From Rhodococcus pseudokoreensis (lineage in GTDB: Bacteria; Actinomycetota; Actinomycetes; Mycobacteriales; Mycobacteriaceae), in the NCBI RefSeq assembly GCF_017068395.1, contig NZ_CP070619.1:558001-622000 (forward strand): 64,000 bases of DNA, given 5' to 3'. The first letter of the stretch is position 1. Every line of letters starts with the position of its first letter. Shown here in pieces: positions 55,191 through 63,357 of this stretch. Position numbers and translations under genes: made by a program. The notes under the pieces were generated by a model. That model saw only the letters and a list, made by a program, of their open reading frames with translations, searched no databases and was not told the origin of the DNA.

Positions 55191-55516
55191 CGGTCGCCAA
55201 ATCCGTCTCGCTGTTCGCCGTCGCGGCGCTGTTCGAGATCGGCGGCGCGTGGCTGGTGTGGCAGGGCGTCCGCGAGCACCGGGGCTGGATCTGGATCGGC
55301 GCCGGTGTCGCGGCGCTCGGAGCGTACGGGTTCGTCGCGACGATGCAGCCGGACGCCAACTTCGGCCGCATCCTCGCCGCCTACGGCGGGGTGTTCGTCG
55401 CGGGCTCGCTGATCTGGGGCATGGTGGCCGACGGTTTCCGCCCGGACCGCTGGGACGTCTCGGGCGCCCTCATCTGCCTGCTGGGCATGGCCGTCATCAT
55501 GTACGCCCCACGCTGA
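55187..55516 (+). CDS. YnfA family (UPF0060) membrane protein
   Basis: A protein of 109 residues with four hydrophobic helices. It begins [30 protein letters not shown], continues [46 protein letters not shown] and ends [16 protein letters not shown], the full YnfA pattern, related to small multidrug resistance proteins. Function is not settled. The GTG start overlaps the mtr stop (GTGA), an operon link with thiol metabolism. Confidence 0.93.
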   Translation: MTVAKSVSLFAVAALFEIGGAWLVWQGVREHRGWIWIGAGVAALGAYGFVATMQPDANFGRILAAYGGVFVAGSLIWGMVADGFRPDRWDVSGALICLLGMAVIMYAPR

Positions 55517-55540
55517 GCCCGGCCGGGCTCGGCGTGGGGC
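55505..55540. terminator. near-perfect 36-bp palindrome between convergent genes
   Basis: Two 18-base arms (55505-55522 and 55523-55540) pair at every position except one T/G, and meet without a loop at CCCGG/CCGGG. The left arm overlaps the last codons and stop of the YnfA-type gene, and the right arm ends 11 bases before the stop of the convergent hydrolase gene. It can fold as a terminator in both directions. Confidence 0.65.
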
Positions 55541-55550
55541 CGCACCGGGC

Positions 55551-56117
55551 CTACCAGGGGCTGGTGCGGAGCACGATCTCTGTCGCGAGTTCCGCCGCCG
55601 CGGCCGCCGGGACGTTGCTGACACCGTCGAGTTGGACGACGCGGAAGTCGGAGTAGACGAAGCGTCCGCTGGCGTCCGCCTCGGCGCGCCGGTCGGGGTC
55701 CCCGACCATCACGGTCGTGGGGAGTTCGACCGCAGGACAGTCGGATCCGCGCACTGCACCCGCGGCGTCGGGCGCCGCCGGATGCCCCCGGTCGGCGACG
55801 ACGAGGCTCGCGAAGCGCCCGAACTGACGCGCCGCCAGCGACCAGGCCAGTTCTGCCCCTTCCCGGCTGCCGACGAGGTTGACCCACCCGACCTTCAGCT
55901 CGTCGAGCAGGCCCATGACCGCTGCTTCGTCGAGACCGGTGATGTCCTCGGGCACGATCGTGCGCAGGTCCGAATTGTGCAGGCGCTCGCAGACGCCGTC
56001 GTAGACATCCGGCCCGTCGCCGGCCCCCGGTAGCAGCAGAACGGTGTGTTTGCTCTCCGGTCCGTCGATCCGGACCGTGCAATTTCCATTTCCCACCGCC
56101 ACGTGCGTCAGTTCCAT
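55551..56117 (-). CDS. small alpha/beta hydrolase-like protein
   Basis: A protein of 188 residues: HTVLLLPGAGDGPDVYDGV is the early strand-loop, and VNLVGSREGAELAW is in the nucleophile-elbow place (Ser in GSREG), followed by a lone VVADRGHP. The canonical late acid and histidine are not obvious, and the chain is 100 residues shorter than most family members, so it may be inactive or a minimal esterase. The ATG begins MELTHVAVG. It is convergent with the YnfA gene and divergent from the gntR gene. Confidence 0.7.
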   Translation of the reverse strand: MELTHVAVGNGNCTVRIDGPESKHTVLLLPGAGDGPDVYDGVCERLHNSDLRTIVPEDITGLDEAAVMGLLDELKVGWVNLVGSREGAELAWSLAARQFGRFASLVVADRGHPAAPDAAGAVRGSDCPAVELPTTVMVGDPDRRAEADASGRFVYSDFRVVQLDGVSNVPAAAAAELATEIVLRTSPW

Positions 56118-56172
56118 GGGCTAAAAACTACGCGATCGGGGACCTCTTGCGCTCGGACCGCCCTAGTTCTAT

Positions 56173-56196
56173 GGTTCATTACATGAGTAATGAACC
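56173..56196. promoter_or_regulatory. GntR (YtrA-type) operator
   Basis: GGTTCATTAC (56173-56182) and GTAATGAACC (56187-56196) form a perfect inverted repeat with a 4-base spacer ATGA, 25-48 bases upstream of the gntR ATG. YtrA-type GntR repressors bind such palindromes over their own promoters, so autoregulation of the gntR-ABC cassette is strongly suggested. Confidence 0.75.
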
Positions 56197-56220
56197 GATC
56201 AACCGACGAGGCGGGCGTCG

Positions 56221-56583
56221 ATGATCGACAACGGCAGACCGCTGTTCCAGCAGATCGCAGAACTCATCGAGAACTCGATCATCGACGGCAGCCTTCCCGA
56301 GGAAGGTCAGGTGCCGTCCACCAACGAGCTCGCCGCATTCCACCGGATCAACCCGGCGACCGCAGCCAAGGGCCTGAATCAGCTCGTCGCCGACGGGATC
56401 CTCTACAAGAAGCGGGGAATCGGGATGTTCGTCACGTCCGGCGCCCGGAACGCGCTGCGCTTCAGGCGACGCGAGCGGTTCGCGCGCCAGTTCATCGATC
56501 CGCTCGTCACCGAGGCGGACAAACTCGGCGTCAGCATCGCCGAACTCAAGACCATGCTCGACCAATGGGAGGGAGCACGATGA
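56221..56583 (+). CDS. GntR family regulator, YtrA subfamily
   Basis: A protein of 120 residues. The winged helix is PLFQQIAELIENSIIDGSLPEEGQVPSTNELAAFHRINPATAAKGLNQLVADGILYKKRGIGMFV, then a short helical tail that acts as dimer interface instead of a large ligand domain. YtrA-type regulators control ABC transporters next to them. ATG 56221 begins MIDNGRPLF. It is the first gene of a three-gene cassette, overlapping the next gene (ATGA), with a palindromic operator upstream. Confidence 0.93.
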   Translation: MIDNGRPLFQQIAELIENSIIDGSLPEEGQVPSTNELAAFHRINPATAAKGLNQLVADGILYKKRGIGMFVTSGARNALRFRRRERFARQFIDPLVTEADKLGVSIAELKTMLDQWEGAR

Positions 56584-57500
56584 TCGGCACGGTATCCGAC
56601 ACGAAAACCATCGCCTCGGCGCGAGGCCTCGGCAAGCGATTCGGCGACTTCGCCGCACTCGACGGGATCGATTTCTCGTTGCAGGAGAAGAAGATCTACG
56701 GCCTCCTCGGCCGCAACGGCGCGGGCAAGACCACGCTCATGCAGATCGTCACCGGCCAGGAGTTCCCGACCTCGGGTGCGGTCGAGGTCTTCGGGCAGGC
56801 GCCGCACGAGAATGCCCGGGTGCTCACCGACGTCTGCTTCGTCAAGGAGAGCCAGAAGTACCCGGACGACTTCAAGGTGCGGCACGTCCTCGCGAGCGCG
56901 CGGCACCTGCTCCCCCACTGGAACGAGGAACTCGCACAGACGCTGATGGAGGATTTCGACCTTCCGTCGTGCCGCAAGGTGAAGAAACTCTCGCGGGGCA
57001 TGACCTCCGCGCTCGGAGTGACGGTCGGCCTGGCCTCCCGCGCACCGCTCACCCTGTTCGACGAGCCGTATCTCGGTCTCGACGCCGTCGCACGGCATCT
57101 CTTCTACGACCGGTTGCTCGCCGACTACGCCGAACACCCGCGCACGGTCGTGCTGTCCACGCACCTCATCGACGAGGTCAGCGACCTGATCGAACACGTG
57201 ATCCTGATCGACAAGGGACGGATCGTCCTCGACGAGGACGCCGACGCACTCCGCGGGGGCGCCGTCGTCGTCTCCGGCCTTGCGTCGCTCGTGGCCGCAT
57301 TCACCTCGAACAAGACCGTGCTGCACCGGGAATCGCTCGGCAGTCACGAACGGGCGACGGTACAGACCACACTGTCGGACACCGAACGAGACCGGGCGGT
57401 CGACGAGGGCCTGCAGTTCGAACCCCTCAGCCTTCAACAACTCGTGGTCCGCAGCACCACAGCCGCCGGCACCACCACCCGCAAGGAGGACGCACGATGA
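56580..57500 (+). CDS. ABC transporter ATP-binding protein
   Basis: A protein of 306 residues. Walker A LGRNGAGKTT, a signature-like LSRGMTSALGV, Walker B LTLFDEPYLGLD and the switch histidine in LSTHLIDEVS are seen. The pair with gntR resembles the YtrB/EcsA type. The ATG overlaps the regulator stop, and its own stop overlaps the membrane protein start (ATGA). Substrate is unknown; such cassettes often respond to cell-wall antibiotics. Confidence 0.9.
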   Translation: MIGTVSDTKTIASARGLGKRFGDFAALDGIDFSLQEKKIYGLLGRNGAGKTTLMQIVTGQEFPTSGAVEVFGQAPHENARVLTDVCFVKESQKYPDDFKVRHVLASARHLLPHWNEELAQTLMEDFDLPSCRKVKKLSRGMTSALGVTVGLASRAPLTLFDEPYLGLDAVARHLFYDRLLADYAEHPRTVVLSTHLIDEVSDLIEHVILIDKGRIVLDEDADALRGGAVVVSGLASLVAAFTSNKTVLHRESLGSHERATVQTTLSDTERDRAVDEGLQFEPLSLQQLVVRSTTAAGTTTRKEDAR

Positions 57501-58195
57501 CGAACCGGGTCCTGACCGTCTCCCGCATCCACACCGTCGCCTGGCCCCTGCTCGTCGCATGGCCGCTGGGCGTCCTCGTCGGATCGTTCACGATCGGTGC
57601 CGCCATCTTCGCGATGGTCGGCGACACCGGCAGCGACATCAATTTCAGCGGCGGCGTCTTCTCCCTGTTCGGGTTCGCGCTCGCGTTCTACCTGCAGGCC
57701 ATGACGCAGACGTTCCCGTTCGCACTGGGAATGAGCGTCACCCGGCGCGACTACTTCGCGGCCACCCTGCTGGTCGCCGCCGTCCAGGTTCTCGTGTTCG
57801 GGGTGCTGCTCTACAGCCTGTCGCTGATCGAGGTGACCACCGGCGGATGGGGCGTCGGGATGCGGATGTTCGCGATACCCGACTATTTCACGTCCGTGCC
57901 GGTGATCCAGCTCGCCACGTACTTCGCCTTCCTGCCGCTGACCGCGGCGGCGGGACTGTTCCTGGGCGCGCTGCATCACCGGTGGCGGGTGGTGGGCCTG
58001 TTCACGCTCGGCGTCTGCACGCTCCTGGCCGCAGGTGCCGCCGCATTCGTGATCACGTGGCAGAAGTGGTGGCCGGACATCGGCCACTGGTTCGCCGACG
58101 TGCCCCGATCGGTGCCGATGGTGTGGCTGCCCGCGCTGGCCGCCGCGGCGGGCATCCTCGCCGCGTGGACGGTCGTCCGCCGCGCGACGGCCTAG
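57497..58195 (+). CDS. ABC transporter membrane protein, hypothetical
   Basis: A protein of 232 residues with six hydrophobic segments (for example [25 protein letters not shown] and [31 protein letters not shown], the latter with the family loop seen in ABC-2-type proteins). It probably pairs with the ATPase encoded just upstream. It ends in a CTAG shared with the convergent cobQ stop. Confidence 0.82.
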   Translation: MTNRVLTVSRIHTVAWPLLVAWPLGVLVGSFTIGAAIFAMVGDTGSDINFSGGVFSLFGFALAFYLQAMTQTFPFALGMSVTRRDYFAATLLVAAVQVLVFGVLLYSLSLIEVTTGGWGVGMRMFAIPDYFTSVPVIQLATYFAFLPLTAAAGLFLGALHHRWRVVGLFTLGVCTLLAAGAAAFVITWQKWWPDIGHWFADVPRSVPMVWLPALAAAAGILAAWTVVRRATA

Positions 58196-59730
58196 CGCAG
58201 CAGGGTCGACGCGATGGTCGGCAGCCCGGTCGGGGCGCCCGCGCCGAGCAGCGCCTCGAGGGCGTGCAGATCGAGGTTCTGCTCCACCAGGTCCGCCAGC
58301 AGATCGAGTTGAGCGGTCCGGATCGCGGCGACGTCCGTGTCCGGGGCGGTGACGAAACCGGTTCTCCCCGCGTGCTCGGCCACGTCGTCCAGCAGAATCC
58401 GGCGGAAGCGGTCCGTCTCGAGCAGACCGTGCCAGTGTGTGCCGTACACGGCGCCGCGGATACTGCCTTCCGCGGCGCCGCTGCTCGCGTGGAGCAGCGG
58501 CGGATCACCGTTGCGGCGCACCCGCCCGTGATGGATCTCGTACCCGGACACCGGAACTCCGTGGGCGTCGCCGCGGACCTGGGCGAGCACCTTGTCCGGG
58601 GCGAACTCCACCTCGAGGTCGAGCAGCCCCAGTCCGGGCACCGCACCCCGGCCGGATTCGACGTCGTCGACGATGACGGACCCGAGCATCTGGTAGCCGC
58701 CGCAGACACCGAGAACCGGGCCGCCGCGTTTCGCATGCACGGTGATCGCATCCGCGATGCCGGTGCGGCGCAACCACTCCAGATCCGACACCGTCGACTT
58801 GCTGCCGGGCAGCACGATCAGGTCGGCGTCCTCGAGCCGCGACGGATCGGTGACCCAGCGCACCGACACCCCCGGTTCGCACGCGAGCGCCTCGACGTCC
58901 GTCGAATTGGAGATGCGGGGCAGGCGGATCGCCGCCACGCGCAGCCAGTCGTCGCCGACCGGTGGCGCCGGACGCCCGACCGGGGCGTCCCCCACCACAC
59001 CCAGCGAATCCTCCGCGTCGAGCCACAGGTCCTCGGCGAACGGAATCACCCCGAACGTCGGGCGACCCGTCATCGCCGTCAACTGCTCCAGACCCGGCGC
59101 CAGCAACGACACGTCGCCGCGGAACTTGTTGATCACGAAACCCGCGATCAGCGCCTGGTCCTCCGGTGCGAGGACCGCCACCGTGCCGAACAGGTGAGCC
59201 AGCACCCCACCGCGGTCGATGTCGCCGACGACGAGCACCGGCAGGTCCGCCGCGCGCGCGAGCCCCATGTTCGCGAGGTCCGTGGCCCGCAGGTTGATCT
59301 CGGCGGGAGACCCTGCCCCCTCACACAGCACGACGTCGTAGTCGGCGCGCAGCGATTCCAGTTCCTCGGCCACCACCGCGCGCAGGTGCTGCCGGTGCTC
59401 GATGTAGTCGCGGGCCCCGACCGTCGTGACCGCCCGCCCGCGCACCACCAGTTGCGACGTGCGGTCGCTGCCCGGTTTCAGCAGCACCGGGTTGAAACGG
59501 ACGCTCGGCTCGAGCCCACAGGCCGCGGCCTGCAGGGCCTGCGCCCGGCCGATCTCCCCGCCGTCCAGCGTGACGACGGAGTTGTTCGACATGTTCTGCG
59601 CCTTGAACGGCGCCACCCGGACACCCCGCCGCGCCAGCATCCGGCACAGTCCGGCCACGAGCACACTCTTGCCCGCGTCGGACGTGGTGCCGGCGACGAG
59701 CAGGGCGCCCCTCCACCGGCTCTCGCTCAA
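58192..59730 (-). CDS. cobQ: cobyric acid synthase
   Basis: A protein of 512 residues. The N-terminal P-loop is [17 protein letters not shown], with [10 protein letters not shown] next to it; the C-terminal amidotransferase domain has its nucleophile Cys in [12 protein letters not shown] and its histidine in GYEIHHGRV. It amidates four side chains of adenosylcobyrinate a,c-diamide to give cobyric acid. A TTG start at 59730 overlaps the map stop (TTGA); no ATG or GTG is near and in frame. The gene is not under the B12 riboswitch. Confidence 0.93.
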   Translation of the reverse strand: MSESRWRGALLVAGTTSDAGKSVLVAGLCRMLARRGVRVAPFKAQNMSNNSVVTLDGGEIGRAQALQAAACGLEPSVRFNPVLLKPGSDRTSQLVVRGRAVTTVGARDYIEHRQHLRAVVAEELESLRADYDVVLCEGAGSPAEINLRATDLANMGLARAADLPVLVVGDIDRGGVLAHLFGTVAVLAPEDQALIAGFVINKFRGDVSLLAPGLEQLTAMTGRPTFGVIPFAEDLWLDAEDSLGVVGDAPVGRPAPPVGDDWLRVAAIRLPRISNSTDVEALACEPGVSVRWVTDPSRLEDADLIVLPGSKSTVSDLEWLRRTGIADAITVHAKRGGPVLGVCGGYQMLGSVIVDDVESGRGAVPGLGLLDLEVEFAPDKVLAQVRGDAHGVPVSGYEIHHGRVRRNGDPPLLHASSGAAEGSIRGAVYGTHWHGLLETDRFRRILLDDVAEHAGRTGFVTAPDTDVAAIRTAQLDLLADLVEQNLDLHALEALLGAGAPTGLPTIASTLLR

Positions 59731-60584
59731 GGCAGGGTGAGGATCTCGTTGCCGGTCTCGGTGACCACGATGGTGTGCTCGAACTGGGCCGTCCACTTGC
59801 GGTCCTTGGTGACCACGGTCCAGTCGTCGTCCCACATGTCCCAGCCGATGTCACCGAGGTTGATCATCGGTTCGATCGTGAACACCATGCCGGGTTCGAT
59901 GACCGTGTCCACGGAGGGCTCGTCGTAGTGGAGGATGACGAGGCCGTTGTGGAACGTGGTGCCGATGCCGTGCCCGGTGAAGTCGCGGACCACGCCGTAT
60001 CCGAAGCGGTGCGCGTACGACTCGATGACGCGGCCGACGACGTTGAGTGCGCGGCCCGGCTTGACGGCCTTGATGGCGCGCATCGTCGCCTCGTGGGTCC
60101 GCTCCACCAGCAACCGGTTCTCCTCGGCGACGTCGCCGGCGAGGAACGTGGCGTTGGTGTCTCCGTGCACGCCGCCGATGTAGGCGGTGACGTCGATGTT
60201 GACGATGTCACCGTCCTGGATCACCGTCGAGTCGGGGATGCCGTGGCAGATCACCTCGTTCAGCGACGTGCAGCACGACTTGGGGAATCCCTTGTAGCCG
60301 AGCGTCGACGGATAGGCGCCGTGATCGATCATGTACTCGTGCGCGATGCGGTCGAGTTCGTCGGTGGTGACGCCGGGCGCCACCGCCTTACCAGCCTCCT
60401 GCAGGGCCTGCGCGGCGATCTTGCTCGCCACCCGCATGGCCTCGATGGTCTCCGGGGTCTGGACCCACGGCTCGTTGCCTTCCTTCGCCGTGGGCTTCCA
60501 CGCGTACTCGGGACGCTCGATCCCCGCCGGTACGGCGAGGACGGGAGACACGGTTCCGGGGCTCAGTGCTGTGCGGACAGACAT
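59727..60584 (-). CDS. map: methionine aminopeptidase, type I
   Basis: A protein of 285 residues with an N-terminal extension of about 35 residues containing a PxxP-like start ([24 protein letters not shown]), as in mycobacterial MapB. Metal ligands are in NIDVT (Asp), HGDTN (Asp), GHGIG (His), IEPMI (Glu) and FEHTI (Glu). It removes initiator methionine from nascent proteins. The ATG at 60584 is the first good start. cobQ overlaps its stop codon. An intergenic hairpin lies upstream. Confidence 0.95.
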   Translation of the reverse strand: MSVRTALSPGTVSPVLAVPAGIERPEYAWKPTAKEGNEPWVQTPETIEAMRVASKIAAQALQEAGKAVAPGVTTDELDRIAHEYMIDHGAYPSTLGYKGFPKSCCTSLNEVICHGIPDSTVIQDGDIVNIDVTAYIGGVHGDTNATFLAGDVAEENRLLVERTHEATMRAIKAVKPGRALNVVGRVIESYAHRFGYGVVRDFTGHGIGTTFHNGLVILHYDEPSVDTVIEPGMVFTIEPMINLGDIGWDMWDDDWTVVTKDRKWTAQFEHTIVVTETGNEILTLP

Positions 60585-60645
60585 GGCTACCAGGTTAGAC
60601 CCGCACCTGGCCGGGGCGCCCCGGGACCCGCCGCGCTGACGCACC

Positions 60646-60687
60646 CGTGCGCCTTTCCGGTAGCGGGAGCAACCGGAAGGGCGCACG
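60646..60687 (-). terminator. hairpin after acyl-CoA synthetase gene
   Basis: A 16-bp stem (60646-60661 with 60672-60687) has one T/G wobble and a 10-base loop. The arms begin CGTGCGCC and end GGGCGCACG. It lies 14 bases past the stop of the minus-strand synthetase gene and upstream of map. No U-tract. Confidence 0.7.
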
Positions 60688-60701
60688 AGCGGCGGAGCCG
60701 C

Positions 60702-62321
60702 CTACCGCTGGCGGAGCAGGTACCGCTGCACCTTGCCGCTGGGGGTCTTCGGCAGGCCCGGGACGAAGTGCACGGTGCGCGGGTAGGCATGCGCGGCGAA
60801 CTTCTTCTTCACCAGCGTCTGCAGTTCGACCTCGAGTTCACCGGTTCCGTCGATGCCGTCGCGCAGGACGACGAACGCCTCGAGCACCTCACCGCGCAGT
60901 TCGTCGGGCATCCCGACGACCGCCGCCTCGACGACGTGGTCGTGCATGACGAGCACGCTCTCGACGTCGAAGGGCCCGATCCGGTAGCCGGCCATGATGA
61001 TCACGTCGTCGTCGCGGGCAGAGAAGAAGTAGAAGCCGTCCTCGTCGGTCTGCCCGGCGTCGCCGGTGAGGTACCAGCGACCGTCGGCGGTGAACCGCTG
61101 CGCGGTCTTCTCCGGTGCGTCGACGTAGCCGGTGAACCACATCAGCGGGCTGTTATGGGTGTCGATGGCGACCCGCCCCGGCGTGCGCGGCGGGGCGACG
61201 GCGTCGGAATCGTCCGCGAGGACGGCGCACGCCCACCCCGGCAGCGGCTTGCCCATGGACCCCTCGCGCACCTCGTCCTGCAGCCCGTCGGCCCAGGCGT
61301 TGGCGATGAACATGCCGTGTTCGGTCTGGCCGTAGTGGTCGCGGACGAACACGTTCAGATTGGCCTCGGCCCACGAGATCACGTCGGGGGTGAGGGGTTC
61401 GCCCGCCGACGACGCGCGCCGCAGCGCTACCGTCTCGGGGATCGGCGTGGGGTCGGCGCGCAGGCTGCGGTAGACGGTGGGTGCGGCGGCGAAGTTGGTG
61501 ACGCCGAACCGCTCCATGACCTGCCAGGTGAGGGGTGCGGAGAACCCTGCGTGCAGCAGAATGCTGCGGGTGCCCGCGGCGAGCGGCCCGAGCAGCGCGT
61601 AGTAGAGGCCGTACGCCCAGCCGGGGTCGGCGGCGTTCCAGAACACGTCGTCCTTGCGGACGTCGAGGCCGAACTCCTGGTAGGCGTGGAACGACGCGAG
61701 TGCCCGCAGGGGCACCGGCACACCCTTCGGGGTCCCGGTCGTGCCACTGGTGAACAACTGGACGAGGGGTCCCGCTCCCCCGGCCGTGACGGCCGCACCC
61801 TTCGCGTCCGCGGCGTCGTGCGAGTTCACGAGCGTCGCGAAGTCGAGCGCGACGGAGCCGCCACCCACGACGACGACCTGCCACGGCGCGTCCGCGGGAA
61901 TGTCCTCCCCGGGGGCCAGCTTCTCGACCTGATTGGCGTCGGAGACGACGACCTTCGCGCCGCTGGCACCGAGCCGGAACGCGATCGCCGGCGGCGCGAA
62001 CGCGGTGAACAGGGGGACGTGGACGGCGCCCCGGCGCCAGATCCCGAGCAGCGCGACCACCAGTTCCGCCGACTTGCCCATCAGCGTTGCGACGTGATCC
62101 CCCGGCTCCACCCCGAGGTCCGCCAGTGCGGCGGCGAACCGCGACGACTGCTCGCGCAGATAGCCGTAGGTGAGGTCCGTCGACGACAGGTCGGATTCGA
62201 CGACGGTGAACGCCACGTCGTCGGCGGGGTGTCGATCACACAGCAGTTCCGCGGCGGACGCCGTCGGCGTGTCGTACTGGTCCAGCAGTTCACGCACGCG
62301 TGCGGCGGGATCGGTGGTCAT
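60702..62321 (-). CDS. acyl-CoA synthetase / AMP-dependent ligase
   Basis: A protein of 539 residues of the ANL superfamily. The ATP loop is LFTSGTTGTPKGVPV, the hinge motif YLTGDAGQTDEDGFYFFSARDDD, and the late catalytic Lys is in KTPSGKVQRY. It activates a carboxylic acid as adenylate then thioester; the acetyl/medium-chain acid class is likely, but not proven. ATG 62321 begins MTTDPAARV. It is divergent from a GAF-LuxR regulator that may control it. Confidence 0.9.
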   Translation of the reverse strand: MTTDPAARVRELLDQYDTPTASAAELLCDRHPADDVAFTVVESDLSSTDLTYGYLREQSSRFAAALADLGVEPGDHVATLMGKSAELVVALLGIWRRGAVHVPLFTAFAPPAIAFRLGASGAKVVVSDANQVEKLAPGEDIPADAPWQVVVVGGGSVALDFATLVNSHDAADAKGAAVTAGGAGPLVQLFTSGTTGTPKGVPVPLRALASFHAYQEFGLDVRKDDVFWNAADPGWAYGLYYALLGPLAAGTRSILLHAGFSAPLTWQVMERFGVTNFAAAPTVYRSLRADPTPIPETVALRRASSAGEPLTPDVISWAEANLNVFVRDHYGQTEHGMFIANAWADGLQDEVREGSMGKPLPGWACAVLADDSDAVAPPRTPGRVAIDTHNSPLMWFTGYVDAPEKTAQRFTADGRWYLTGDAGQTDEDGFYFFSARDDDVIIMAGYRIGPFDVESVLVMHDHVVEAAVVGMPDELRGEVLEAFVVLRDGIDGTGELEVELQTLVKKKFAAHAYPRTVHFVPGLPKTPSGKVQRYLLRQR

Positions 62322-62386
62322 GCGGTACTCCTCGTGTTCTCATGGCCAGGTAAAGAGGTCGGGCCGTCGCCCGAACCCACTACGGT

Positions 62387-62413
62387 TATGATCTAGCTCA
62401 CAGACCGCTGTGA
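62387..62413 (+). promoter_or_regulatory. promoter and small palindrome upstream of GAF-LuxR gene
   Basis: TATGAT (62387-62392) is a good -10 hexamer. Just after it TCACAG (62398-62403) and CTGTGA (62408-62413) form an inverted repeat with a 4-base spacer at the expected transcript start, a typical repressor site. The synthetase gene lies on the other side, so one regulator could control both. Confidence 0.45.
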
Positions 62414-62437
62414 CTACCCCCGGAAAGGGGTGACGAC

Positions 62438-63304
62438 TTGGTTGCTCGAGCACCGTCGCTGCTGCGCCCTCGGGACGGGGACGCACTGCGTGGTGAGCTG
62501 CGCGCCATCGCAGCTCACGGCGTTGCGCCGGTCCTGTTCGGCGGCGAGGTCCAGGACGACACCCTCCACCTCAGCGAGTTCGTCGGCACCCGCACCAACA
62601 ACCTCAGGGGGCTCGCCATCCCGGCGCGTTCCGGACTGGGCGGTCGCGTGGTCGTCCAGCGCTCACCCGCGTCGGTCCACGACTACGGCAGAGCCTCGAC
62701 CATCACGCACCACTACGACCGGCCCGTTCTCAGCGAGGGACTCCGGTCCATCCTGGCGGTGCCCGTCATGGTGCAGGGCAGTTCGCGTGCGGTGCTGTAC
62801 GCCGCCATCCGCGATTGCGCGCCGATCGGCGACCGCACCGCGGACATCGTCGTCGCCGCGTCGCGGCGCCTCGGTACGGAGATCGCCATCCGGGACGAGG
62901 TCGACCGCCGCCTCGAGATGATGACGACACTCGAGGGCAACGGTGCAGGCGGCGCCACCACCGAGGAACTCCGGGACATCCACGCGGAACTGCGGAGTGT
63001 CGCGCAGACCGTCACCGACACCTCGCTGCAGGCCCGCCTCCGCGGGCTGTCGCAGCGACTGGCCGGGATCCTGCGCCCGGACGCCGCTGGCGCCGACGAG
63101 GACCCGGGCGTCCACCTCACGCCGCGTGAGATCGACGTCCTGTCCCACGTTGCACTGGGATGCACCAACAGTGAAGCCGCACAGCGACTCTCGGTCGGAC
63201 CGGAGACGGTGAAGAGCTACCTGCGCAGCGCCATGAGCAAACTCGACGCACGGTCGCGGCACGAGGCGGTGGTCACCGCACGCAGGCTCGGGCTGCTCCC
63301 CTAG
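62438..63304 (+). CDS. LuxR family regulator with N-terminal GAF domain
   Basis: A protein of 288 residues. Residues 25-150 are a GAF-type sensor (LAIPARSGLGGRVVVQRSPASVHDY and SILAVPVMVQGSSRAVLYAAIRD are typical), and the C-terminus is a LuxR helix-turn-helix (LTPREIDVLSHVALGCTNSEAAQRLSVGPETVKSYLRSAMSKL). The TTG start has GGAAAGGGG upstream, within a small hairpin (62416-62431). It is divergent from an acyl-CoA synthetase gene. The ligand is unknown; an aromatic or fatty acyl compound is a guess. Confidence 0.88.
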   Translation: MVARAPSLLRPRDGDALRGELRAIAAHGVAPVLFGGEVQDDTLHLSEFVGTRTNNLRGLAIPARSGLGGRVVVQRSPASVHDYGRASTITHHYDRPVLSEGLRSILAVPVMVQGSSRAVLYAAIRDCAPIGDRTADIVVAASRRLGTEIAIRDEVDRRLEMMTTLEGNGAGGATTEELRDIHAELRSVAQTVTDTSLQARLRGLSQRLAGILRPDAAGADEDPGVHLTPREIDVLSHVALGCTNSEAAQRLSVGPETVKSYLRSAMSKLDARSRHEAVVTARRLGLLP

Positions 63305-63357
63305 CGAACGCGTCTCCTCGAACGAGGGACGCTGGCGGTAGCGAAAGGCGGTGGATC

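Noticed and set aside
60601..60701. Possible small RNA or riboswitch upstream of map
   Set aside because: The only structure is a strong hairpin right after the synthetase stop, best explained as a terminator.
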